Source of the DNA: Rhodospirillaceae bacterium
GTDB lineage: Bacteria > Pseudomonadota > Alphaproteobacteria > UBA8366 > Aestuariispiraceae
DNA length: 64,000 nt
Assembly: GCA_002709955.1 (NCBI GenBank)
Contig: PAQY01000013.1
Coordinates: 248,001-312,000 of the forward strand
Direction: 5' to 3'
The notes under the pieces are model-generated. The model had not been told where the DNA came from and searched no databases. It was given only the letters and a program-made list of their open reading frames with translations. Shown here piece by piece: positions 27,005 to 34,043 of this stretch (positions are counted from its first letter, which is position 1; every line of letters begins with the position of its first letter). A program made the position numbers and the translations under genes.

Positions 27005-27021
27005 TACCTTAACGTAAGGTA
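27005..27021. promoter_or_regulatory. Perfect palindrome upstream of the secreted-protein/lipoprotein pair
   Basis: TACCTTA-acg-TAAGGTA, 7-bp perfect arms around 3 nt, 14 nt before the start codon of the 26991 gene. The ACCTTA/TAAGGT arms resemble MerR-family operators; the regulator is not in the window. Confidence 0.55.
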
Positions 27022-27103
27022 ACTCGTATACTAAAAAGGATTTCTTGCAGCAGCAAGAGAAAAGCCTTTAATCCCTAAATCCTGAAATTCATCTATTCCA
27101 TTG

Positions 27104-27439
27104 TTAGGATATTTGAAATGGGTTCACGCCATTCCGATCCTCAATTTCGATGACCCACAGGTCTGGGTCCCGGGCACTGTTGCGGGTGATATAGGCATCG
27201 GCGTCGGCCTCTTTGGGGGTCGGGTCTTTGGGCAGGGCATCGACCCAGCGCAGCACGCCCGCCATGTCCCGCTGTTGTGTCAACAGGCGACAGGCCCCGT
27301 CCAGGGTGGTGATTTTGACCAGCACGACACCGGTATGGGGATCGCCCTTGTGCAGGACCATGGCGGAAATGCCCCTGGTGCTGCACTGCGCCAGTCCGGC
27401 CTGAACCCAAAGGGCGGTTGGCAGGCGATCATCACTCAT
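27104..27439 (-). CDS. DUF1491 family protein
   Basis: 111 residues. Recognised by L-P-T-A-L-W-V-Q-A (6-14), V-L-H-K-G-D-P-H-T-G-V-V-L-V-K, and the C-terminal A-D-A-Y-I-T-R then R-D-P-D-L-W-V-I-E-I-E-D-R. The family is almost confined to alphaproteobacteria and has no known function. Its start overlaps the CoA-transferase stop by 8 nt on the same strand, so the two are co-transcribed. Confidence 0.9.
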   Translation of the reverse strand: MSDDRLPTALWVQAGLAQCSTRGISAMVLHKGDPHTGVVLVKITTLDGACRLLTQQRDMAGVLRWVDALPKDPTPKEADADAYITRNSARDPDLWVIEIEDRNGVNPFQIS

Positions 27440-28613
27440 CTGTCAGGCCCAGTTCGGCCAGAATTTTGGCCCGATCCGCATCCAGCTTTGGCGCGGGGGG
27501 GCGCGTTGATGGATCGGCGACACCGGATATCTTAATCGGGTTTCCAGCCATCATCAGGTCTGGACCATCGGGATCCCGCATATGAACGACCATATTGCGG
27601 GCGCGAACCTGTGGGTCATTCAGGGCCTGCTCAACATTGTTGATCGGCCCATGGGGAACGCCTGCCGCATCCAGGACGTTCAGCCAATGCGCAGTCGGTT
27701 TGGTTTTCAGGGTGGTTTCTAATTCGGTCTTTAGGGCATCCACATTTGCTGCGCGATCTGAATTGGTCAGGAATCTAGGGTCAGTGGCCAAGTCGGGTCG
27801 GTTCAATCCAGAGCATAGATCGGTAAACAGCTTGTTATTCCCTGCGGCGATAATCAAATACCCATCCTGTGTCTCATAGGCTTCGAATGGCGTGATGGAG
27901 GGATGCCGGGCACCCAGCGGACCCGGTGGCTTGCCAGTGACGGCATACCGCGCGACGGCATTTTCCAGAATCGCGATTTGGCTGTCCAGCATGGAAACGT
28001 CGATCATGCGGCCCAGTCCGGTGCGCTCCCGCTCATACAGGGCCACATTGATTGCGCCCAAGGCGAACAGGCCGGCCGTCAGGTCGCCAACAGACGTACC
28101 AACGCGGGTCGGCGGCCCGCCTGGATGGCCGGTAATCGACATCACGCCGCCCATGCCTTGCACCACCATGTCATAGGCGGGTTTTGTCTTGTAAGGACCG
28201 GTCTGACCGAAGCCGGAAATTGCGGCATAGATCAATTTGGGATTGGCCGTGTGCAATGCATCCCAGTCATAGCCCAGACGCGCCATCGCGCCGCCGCGAT
28301 AGTTTTCTACCAGCACATCGGCTTTCCGGATCAAGGCATCGAAAACAGCGCGGTCCTTTGGGTTCTTCAGGTTTATGGCAATTGATTCCTTGCCGCGATT
28401 AAGGCTCAGGAAATAGGCGGAAACACCCTGTATGAAAGGGCCGAAACTGCGGGAATCATCGCCGGTTTCCGGTGATTCCACCTTTATCACCCGCGCGCCC
28501 AGATCGTTCAGCATCATCGTACAATATGGACCGGCCAGGACGCGGGTCATATCAATGATCATCAGACCGGCCAAAGGTCCTTTGTCGGAGGGGGTTTCAG
28601 GACTGGTGTGCAC
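27432..28613 (-). CDS. CaiB/BaiF-type CoA-transferase (class III)
   Basis: 393 residues, normal for class III CoA-transferases such as formyl-CoA or succinyl-CoA:mesaconate transferases, which move CoA between carboxylic acids in the cytosol. Seen: D-M-T-R-V-L-A-G-P-Y-C-T-M-M-L-N-D-L-G-A at the N-terminus, L-N-R-G-K-E-S-I, and the catalytic Asp region P-A-Y-D-M-V-V-Q-G-M-G-G. The start codon is GTG. It is divergent from the malonyl-CoA decarboxylase gene across a 138-nt region with interleaved inverted repeats, which suggests shared control of acyl-CoA metabolism. Confidence 0.9.
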   Translation of the reverse strand: MHTSPETPSDKGPLAGLMIIDMTRVLAGPYCTMMLNDLGARVIKVESPETGDDSRSFGPFIQGVSAYFLSLNRGKESIAINLKNPKDRAVFDALIRKADVLVENYRGGAMARLGYDWDALHTANPKLIYAAISGFGQTGPYKTKPAYDMVVQGMGGVMSITGHPGGPPTRVGTSVGDLTAGLFALGAINVALYERERTGLGRMIDVSMLDSQIAILENAVARYAVTGKPPGPLGARHPSITPFEAYETQDGYLIIAAGNNKLFTDLCSGLNRPDLATDPRFLTNSDRAANVDALKTELETTLKTKPTAHWLNVLDAAGVPHGPINNVEQALNDPQVRARNMVVHMRDPDGPDLMMAGNPIKISGVADPSTRPPAPKLDADRAKILAELGLTDE

Positions 28614-28651
28614 GGGGACTCCCTACAGGATAGCAATTTTTATCGATTTTT

Positions 28652-28748
28652 TATTGGATAGATCATACTGTTTTGTACCATGCCGGTTGCGTCCTCTTTT
28701 TTCCAGGCCATATCCAATAGAATTAATGCGACAGTGTGAAGGTACAAA
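28652..28748. promoter_or_regulatory. Interleaved inverted repeats between CoA-transferase and malonyl-CoA decarboxylase genes
   Basis: Two perfect inverted repeats interlock: TATTGGATA (28652-28660) with TATCCAATA (28711-28719), and TTTGTACC (28672-28679) with GGTACAAA (28741-28748). The last arm lies 3 nt before the mcd start. Order A-B-A'-B' would be a pseudoknot if transcribed rightward, or paired operator half-sites in DNA. Confidence 0.5.
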
Positions 28749-28751
28749 GCA

Positions 28752-30167
28752 ATGAGCACGACCCTGGTTGTTAGACAAGAGACTGGTTTTTTTGCCCGCA
28801 CGCTGGCCAGTTTGCGCGACGTTTGGGATGATCTTGCGGGGACGGAAAGCGTTGAGGCGCTGAAACCGGATCTGGAAGGACGCGACCTGACCGTTGTTCG
28901 CAAACAAATGGCGGCGTGCCTGGAACGGAAAGGTGGGGAAGTATCCGCCCGCAAACGCGCCGCCGCCCTGGGTCAGGCCTATTTGTCGCTCAGCCGGGAT
29001 GGACGCCGCCGGTTTCTGCTGGTCCTGGCGAAAGAATTCGGCGCCCGTCCAGAAGACATCGATAAAGCTCTGGAAGGGTGGAAAGAAGCGGGGGACGATG
29101 CCGCCCGCCACAAGGCGGAAGAAGCGTTGAGAAACGCGCTGACCCCGGCCAGCACCATCCTGTTGATGCAATTCAATGCGCTGCCGCAGGGCGTGAAGTT
29201 TCTGGTGGATATGCGCGCTGACATCCTGTCCTTCCTGTCAAAGGAACCGGATCTGCAACCATTGGATTCCAGCTTACAGGCCCTGCTGGTCAGTTGGTTT
29301 GATATTGGCTTCCTGGAAATGCAGGCAATTTCCTGGAACTCTCCGGCCTCTTTGCTGGAAAAGCTGATTGAGTATGAGGCCGTTCATGAAATCCGATCCT
29401 GGGAGGATTTGCGAAACCGTTTGGAATCGGACCGCAGGCTGTATGCCTTTTTCCATCCCCGCATGCCGGAAGAACCGTTAATCTTTGTCGAAGTTGCTTT
29501 GGTCAACGGCTTGTCGGGCAATGTTCAGAAACTGCTGGATGAATCGGCCCCGACGGGTGATCCGGAAAAGGCGGATACGGCGATCTTTTATTCCATTTCC
29601 AATACCCAGAAAGGGTTGCGGGGTATCAGCTTCGGGAATTTCCTGATCAAGCGGGTGGTGGATGATCTGCGTCGTGATTTGCCGAATTTGAAGACATTCT
29701 CCACCTTGTCGCCCATTCCGGGATTCCGCAAATGGCTGGAAAAGGCGGTGGCGGAAGGTCTGCCCAATATTCTGACAGCAGAAGATCGTCGCCGTTTGAA
29801 GGATGTGACCGGCGAAACCGCGACCAAGGGCTATCTGATGAAGATTCTGGCCGATCCGTCCTGGACCCAGGATGATGCTTTGGTCGCGGCCTTGAAAGAG
29901 CCGCTGACCCGGTTATGCGCCCGCTATCTGGTGGAAGAAAAGCGTGGGACCCTGCCGCTGGACCCGGTCGCACGGTTCCATCTGCAGAATGGGTCCCAGG
30001 TCGAGCGGATCAACTGGATGGGCGATACATCCCCCAAGGGCATTGAGCAATCCGCCGGGATGATGGTGAACTATCTGTATCGTCTGGGTGATATCGAACG
30101 AAACCACGAACGGTTCTCCAGCGATGGCACCGTGGTCTATTCTAGCGCGGTCAAAGCCCTGCTATAG
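28752..30167 (+). CDS. Malonyl-CoA decarboxylase
   Basis: 471 residues, the usual size for bacterial MCD. Catalyses malonyl-CoA to acetyl-CoA plus CO2, allowing growth on malonate or removal of malonyl-CoA. The helical N-terminal domain (about residues 60-150) and the C-terminal GNAT-like catalytic domain are recognisable, with P-L-I-F-V-E-V-A-L, F-Y-S-I-S-N-T-Q-K-G-L-R-G-I-S-F-G-N-F-L-I-K, T-L-S-P-I-P-G-F, and near the end the conserved R-F-H-L-Q-N-G then M-V-N-Y-L-Y. No malonate transporter or malonyl-CoA synthetase gene is adjacent; the divergent CoA-transferase may supply malonyl-CoA. Convergent with the WYL regulator gene. Confidence 0.93.
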   Translation: MSTTLVVRQETGFFARTLASLRDVWDDLAGTESVEALKPDLEGRDLTVVRKQMAACLERKGGEVSARKRAAALGQAYLSLSRDGRRRFLLVLAKEFGARPEDIDKALEGWKEAGDDAARHKAEEALRNALTPASTILLMQFNALPQGVKFLVDMRADILSFLSKEPDLQPLDSSLQALLVSWFDIGFLEMQAISWNSPASLLEKLIEYEAVHEIRSWEDLRNRLESDRRLYAFFHPRMPEEPLIFVEVALVNGLSGNVQKLLDESAPTGDPEKADTAIFYSISNTQKGLRGISFGNFLIKRVVDDLRRDLPNLKTFSTLSPIPGFRKWLEKAVAEGLPNILTAEDRRRLKDVTGETATKGYLMKILADPSWTQDDALVAALKEPLTRLCARYLVEEKRGTLPLDPVARFHLQNGSQVERINWMGDTSPKGIEQSAGMMVNYLYRLGDIERNHERFSSDGTVVYSSAVKALL

Positions 30168-30184
30168 GGGGGTAAAGCGGCTGT

Positions 30185-30865
30185 TTAAGTCAGGTTTGTC
30201 GTCTCGCGCCATTTTTGGCGCAGGCTGACCGCGCGGTCTTTGAACGGGGTGTTAAGGCGATCCGCCATGGTGATCCGGTCCAGCCGGAAATGACGGAAAT
30301 CCTCGCGCAACTCGCACCACGCAGCCAGGACGATTGCGTCGATGTAATAGATCATCGCCAGCGGCAGGATCGTTCGGGTGCTTTCCGCGCCTTGGGCATC
30401 GGTATATGCGATTGAAAGGCGGTCTTCGTCGCGCAACGCTTCACGAATGAACTGTGTGTCTGTTTCGGACTCTGGAATCGCATTCCAATGGGAAGCATAC
30501 AGGGCACGGTCTGCCAAGGGACCTGCATGCTGTGGGGTGGCAGAGGCGATCTTGCGGCTTGCCCGTTCAGCCGCGCGTAACAGACCAATATCCCGCGTCC
30601 GTCCCAACATGGCCAGGCCGACAACAATGGCTTCGATCTCCTCCGCCTCGAACATCAGGGGCGGCAGATCATAGCCCGGTCGCATGATATAACCGATCCC
30701 TGCTTCTCCTTCGATTGGAACCCGCATCGCCTGCAGCGTTGCGATATCGCGATAAACCGTCCGTTTCGCGACTTCCAACCCATCAGCAATGGTTTGCGCG
30801 GTTACCGGCCGATCAGCCGTGCGCAGGATTTGAATGATTTCAAACAGGCGTCCTGACTTGCTCAC
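30185..30865 (-). CDS. YafY-type WYL-domain transcriptional regulator
   Basis: 226 residues. An N-terminal HTH_11 domain (R-L-F-E-I-I-Q-I-L-R-T-A-D-R-P-V-T-A-Q-T-I-A-D, 6-28, then V-A-K-R-T-V-Y-R-D-I) and a C-terminal WYL domain (I-A-Y-T-D-A-Q-G then L-P-L-A-M-I-Y-Y and F-R-L-D-R-I). WYL domains bind small ligands or nucleic acids. Divergent from the small ORF and the YqfO-like gene; the palindrome 36 nt upstream of its start is its probable operator. Confidence 0.93.
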   Translation of the reverse strand: MSKSGRLFEIIQILRTADRPVTAQTIADGLEVAKRTVYRDIATLQAMRVPIEGEAGIGYIMRPGYDLPPLMFEAEEIEAIVVGLAMLGRTRDIGLLRAAERASRKIASATPQHAGPLADRALYASHWNAIPESETDTQFIREALRDEDRLSIAYTDAQGAESTRTILPLAMIYYIDAIVLAAWCELREDFRHFRLDRITMADRLNTPFKDRAVSLRQKWRETTNLT

Positions 30866-30900
30866 TCAAAGTCTCCTCAATTCAGCGACGATAGCACCAT

Positions 30901-30922
30901 TGCTGACATGCTGTTGTCAGCA
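30901..30922. promoter_or_regulatory. Probable operator of the WYL regulator
   Basis: TGCTGAC-N8-GTCAGCA, perfect 7-bp arms, containing TGACA-N6-TGTCA. It lies in the divergent promoter region of the WYL regulator, suggesting autoregulation and control of the rightward genes. Confidence 0.6.
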
Positions 30923-30979
30923 GCAATTTGATAGTCTTCCTGGACCAAGAATGGAACTTTGTAATCAGGAGACTTTGCA

Positions 30980-31051
30980 ATGAAACGCTGCCCGTCTGGG
31001 GATGGAAACTTGCAGGAAACCCCTGTTCTATGCGGGGGTCGGCATGACTGA
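30980..31051 (+). CDS. Possible 23-codon leader ORF
   Basis: ATG at 30980 preceded by a good CAGGAG ribosome site, encoding a Cys-containing 23-residue peptide. Its stop overlaps an in-frame ATG of the next gene (ATGACTGA). It could be a leader whose translation feeds the downstream gene, or the 5' remnant of a frameshifted gene. Confidence 0.35.
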   Translation: MKRCPSGDGNLQETPVLCGGRHD

Positions 31052-31496
31052 ATCAACGCTGTTATCGGCATTTGAAACCCATTCGGTTCGCATGTTGAAA
31101 TTCTGGACTGTTACCATTCAGGCCCCTGTGGAAGACATCGCACGCATAATGGAGCATGTCAGCGCGGTCACGCCATTGCGGCAAGGTCCCTATGACAATA
31201 ACGCTTATGTCACGGCGGTGGGAACGGAGCGGTACCGACCCCTGGACGGGGCAGCAGCGGGGGCCGAAAGTGCCGTGCGGGAGCGCCCAGGTGTGGTCGA
31301 AGTCAGTTTCGATCTAACACCCGATCAAGATATTCTGGGGCAAGTGGTCGAAGCGGTATTTCAGGTACACAGTTATCAGGAACCGGTTATAAAGGTGCAG
31401 GACACTCTGGTCAGCCGCTCAAAAGGGTTGGATGATCGCAACAATCCGCATCGCTGGTGGAATACGACGGGTGACTGGAAACAGGCTGATGGGTGA
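31044..31496 (+). CDS. NIF3/YqfO-like (CutA-fold) small protein
   Basis: About 150 residues. The conserved part begins at Met31092 (L-K-F-W-T-V-T) and carries the YqfO/NIF3 insert-domain signature: G-T-E-R-Y-R-P-L-D-G-A after a short strand, V-V-E-V-S-F-D-L, then H-S-Y-Q-E-P-V-I, the counterpart of H-P-Y-E-E-P in the family. The fold is PII/CutA-like; family members bind metals or act in homo-oligomeric rings, with no firm function. The upstream ATG at 31044 overlaps the leader ORF stop, so translation is probably coupled; 31092 is an alternative start. In line with the GNAT gene that follows. Confidence 0.6.
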   Translation: MTESTLLSAFETHSVRMLKFWTVTIQAPVEDIARIMEHVSAVTPLRQGPYDNNAYVTAVGTERYRPLDGAAAGAESAVRERPGVVEVSFDLTPDQDILGQVVEAVFQVHSYQEPVIKVQDTLVSRSKGLDDRNNPHRWWNTTGDWKQADG

Positions 31497-32064
31497 TATG
31501 GATACAATTGAACTGCGCGAGGCTGGCCCGGATGTTTGGGATGCTTTCGTTGAGTTGATGGGACCCAAGAAAGGCGGTTCTGGGGGGTGCTGGTGCATGC
31601 TGTGGCGATTGGATCGCAAAAGCTTTGATGCAGGCAAGGGCGCGCCGAACCGTGATGCGCTAAAGGCATTATTTGAAACCGATCCACCGGGGCTGCTGGC
31701 ATTCGATGGGGACCGGGCGGTTGGCTGGTGTGCCATCGCGCCGCGCCCGGCCTATCCCTATCTGGACCGGTCGCGCCTGTTCAAACCACTGGATGATATA
31801 CCGGTTTGGTCGGTGTCCTGCCTGACAATTGCCAAGAGCCATCGGCGGCAGGGCCTGTCGGTGAAATTGTTGGATGGTGCAGCGGATTTTGTGCGACGCC
31901 GGGGTGGCCCAGCGGTAGAAGGCTATCCAGTCGACCCGAACGTCCCCAATTACCCAGCCGTCTATGCCTGGACGGGTCTTGCTGCGGCTTTCCGCCGGGC
32001 GGGGTATCAGGAAGTCGCCAGGCCGTCTGAAACACGCCCCATCATGAGAAGGATTTTGACATGA
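31489..32064 (+). CDS. GNAT family N-acetyltransferase
   Basis: About 191 residues. The acetyl-CoA-binding motif A region is S-V-S-C-L-T-I-A-K-S-H-R-R-Q-G-L-S-V-K-L-L (the R/Q-x-x-G-x-G/A-type P-loop in variant form), and G-W-C-A-I-A-P-R-P-A-Y is characteristic of a subgroup often annotated only as acetyltransferase. ATG 31489 overlaps the preceding stop. The last codons overlap the PEP-mutase-like gene start (ATGA), so the two are coupled. Substrate unknown. Confidence 0.8.
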   Translation: MGDMDTIELREAGPDVWDAFVELMGPKKGGSGGCWCMLWRLDRKSFDAGKGAPNRDALKALFETDPPGLLAFDGDRAVGWCAIAPRPAYPYLDRSRLFKPLDDIPVWSVSCLTIAKSHRRQGLSVKLLDGAADFVRRRGGPAVEGYPVDPNVPNYPAVYAWTGLAAAFRRAGYQEVARPSETRPIMRRILT

Positions 32065-32891
32065 GCATTCTGTGTGAAGAAAAGCGCGCGGCCTTCCGGG
32101 CCTTGCACCAGCAGGATATCCCCTTTGTGATTCCCAATCCCTGGGATGTTGGATCTGCGCGAATTCTGCATGGATTCGGGTTCAAAGCCCTGGCGACGAC
32201 CAGTGCCGGGATGGCTTTTTCCATGGGGGTCTGTGAAGGGGAAAGCACGCGCGACACCGTGATGGATCACTGTCGGATGTTGGTGGATGCAACACCGCTG
32301 CCGGTATCGGCCGATCTGGAAAAAGGGTTTGCCGATACGCCAGACGGGGTTGCTGAAACCGTGACGCTGGCCGGGGAAATTGGTCTGGCGGGTTGCTCCA
32401 TCGAAGATCATACCGGGGATCGCGCCAATCCGATCTTTGATCAGGGTCTGGCGGTAGAACGGGTGGCCGCAGCGGTGGAAGCGGCGCATGCTATATCCCC
32501 CAACTTCATTCTGACGGCGCGCTGTGAAAGTTTCCTGTGGGGCGGGACAGACCTGGATGCGGTGATCCGCCGTTTGCAGGCCTTTGAGGCGGTGGGCGCG
32601 GATGTCCTGTATGCGCCCGGCCTGAAGGATCTGGATAGTATCCGCACCCTGTGTCAGTCCGTCACACGTCCGGTCAATATTGTGATGGGAATGCCGGGTG
32701 CGACTTTCGATCTAGACGCGCTGAAACAGGCGGGCGTCAAGCGGGTCAGCATTGGGTCCGCCTTTGCCCGTCTGGCCTATGGGTCCTTGCTGGCGGCGGC
32801 ACAGGAAATTCAGGACCATGGCAGCTTTGGCTTTTCGGCTCATGCTGCCGGGTTTGCAGCGATTGAGCACTATTTCCGCAAATCCCCTTAA
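32061..32891 (+). CDS. Isocitrate lyase/PEP mutase superfamily enzyme
   Basis: 276 residues, a TIM-barrel carboxyvinyl-/C-C lyase family protein. Seen: I-P-N-P-W-D-V-G-S-A-R (23-33), T-S-A-G-M-A (47-52), the metal-binding D-L-E-K-G-F (82-87), and G-C-S-I-E-D-H-T-G-D (110-119). The C-E-S-F-L segment (about 154-158) replaces the K-K-C-G-H loop of isocitrate lyase, so a 2-methylisocitrate-type or oxaloacetate-type reaction is possible but not provable. Start overlaps the GNAT stop. Similar proteins are often misnamed phosphonomutase. Confidence 0.82.
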   Translation: MSILCEEKRAAFRALHQQDIPFVIPNPWDVGSARILHGFGFKALATTSAGMAFSMGVCEGESTRDTVMDHCRMLVDATPLPVSADLEKGFADTPDGVAETVTLAGEIGLAGCSIEDHTGDRANPIFDQGLAVERVAAAVEAAHAISPNFILTARCESFLWGGTDLDAVIRRLQAFEAVGADVLYAPGLKDLDSIRTLCQSVTRPVNIVMGMPGATFDLDALKQAGVKRVSIGSAFARLAYGSLLAAAQEIQDHGSFGFSAHAAGFAAIEHYFRKSP

Positions 32892-32958
32892 AGGATCAAT
32901 GGCACGTCTCTTGCTTCATGCCTCTTGCCAGATCTGATGCTGGTTGGAGGCCGATACG

Positions 32959-33495
32959 ATGAAGATAACATCCTTTTTAGAACCAATCCGCGATGATGGT
33001 TCTTCAACAACGTTGTTTGGAGAAACCGGGACCCCGCTGTTGGGTCACAGTCGGCGCATCAAGCGTTCTATGGGTCCCGGCAAGGCTAGGGCTGCGGGCA
33101 AGGCTGGTCGCCTTCAGGATCGATTACCAGATCCGCCACCACGGGGCCCTTTTGGCGATGATTTTGACCGCGTCACGCCCAGCCTGGAAGCAACCTATCT
33201 GATGATCGGGGACCGCTATGACCCGCGGTCACTGGCGCTGCATGATATGATTGATATGACCGATATGCTGGTCGCCGGTCATGTCATCACCCGCAGCGAT
33301 CAGGCCTTGTTGTTGCGGGGCCCCACAGGGCGGGGCTATTCCATGACGACCGTGACCCAGCCAATAAACAGAATTGCCGAATGGCAGGACTATCTTGCCC
33401 AGGGGGTCGCCCGATCCGACCTGAATGCTGTCAGCCGGGCGACCCGGGCGTTGGGCATATTCGGCCGTGTTGCAGCAACTCGGTTGCCGAAATAG
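32959..33495 (+). CDS. Hypothetical protein
   Basis: About 178 residues from ATG 32959 (an ATG at 32944 is in frame). The N-terminus is basic and Gly-rich, followed by a charged helical part (R-Y-D-P-R-S-L-A-L-H-D-M-I-D-M-T-D) and a C-terminal amphipathic region. It may be a small cytosolic protein of flagellar or regulatory type; no family is recognised. Stands alone after the PEP-mutase-like gene and is convergent with the DUF934 gene. Confidence 0.65.
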   Translation: MKITSFLEPIRDDGSSTTLFGETGTPLLGHSRRIKRSMGPGKARAAGKAGRLQDRLPDPPPRGPFGDDFDRVTPSLEATYLMIGDRYDPRSLALHDMIDMTDMLVAGHVITRSDQALLLRGPTGRGYSMTTVTQPINRIAEWQDYLAQGVARSDLNAVSRATRALGIFGRVAATRLPK

Positions 33496-33521
33496 AGTTT
33501 AACTCAGCCCTAATGCGCGTG

Positions 33522-34025
33522 CTATTCAGCAGCCGCGATGGCGTGGCGCTGGGCCCAGACGGCGGGCGTACCGTCGGCAGCGGGCTGATAATAGTGGGAC
33601 AGTTCGCCCATTGCCGCGATCCAGGCCTGTGTCTCTGCACCGTCTTTCACCTGGAAGGCATCAAAGCCTGCGCGCTTCATGAACAGATATTGGTCGCGCA
33701 GAACATCCCCCGTGGCGCGGACTTCCCCCTGGAAGCCATAACGCTGACGCAGCAGGCGCGCGGTGGAATAGGCACGCCCGTCGGTGAATTTGGGGAAATC
33801 CAGGGCGACAACCTGCAATCTGGGCAGATCGGAGGCAATGGCCGCCACATCGTCGCCGGGTGCCAGCTTCACACCCAATTCGGCGCGGCTGCGCACCAGG
33901 GTATCACGCTCTGCCAGGAACCGCTTGTAGGATACGATGGTCGGAATATCCGCCTGGACCGGTGTATCATCGCCTGCCACCAGCCATTGATCTGACACTT
34001 GGGTACCATTTTTAAGAAGGGCCAT
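33522..34025 (-). CDS. DUF934 family protein (sulfur-assimilation-linked)
   Basis: 167 residues, the typical DUF934 length. Seen: R-L-Q-V-V-A-L-D-F-P-K-F-T-D-G-R-A-Y-S-T-A-R-L-L-R and the G-E-V-R-A-T-G-D-V-L-R-D-Q segment, which define the family. In alphaproteobacteria it nearly always sits in the cysI/cysH operon; its biochemical role is unknown. Follows cysI by 18 nt in this leftward operon. Confidence 0.93.
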   Translation of the reverse strand: MALLKNGTQVSDQWLVAGDDTPVQADIPTIVSYKRFLAERDTLVRSRAELGVKLAPGDDVAAIASDLPRLQVVALDFPKFTDGRAYSTARLLRQRYGFQGEVRATGDVLRDQYLFMKRAGFDAFQVKDGAETQAWIAAMGELSHYYQPAADGTPAVWAQRHAIAAAE

Positions 34026-34043
34026 GGTGTTCGCTTCCTTTCG

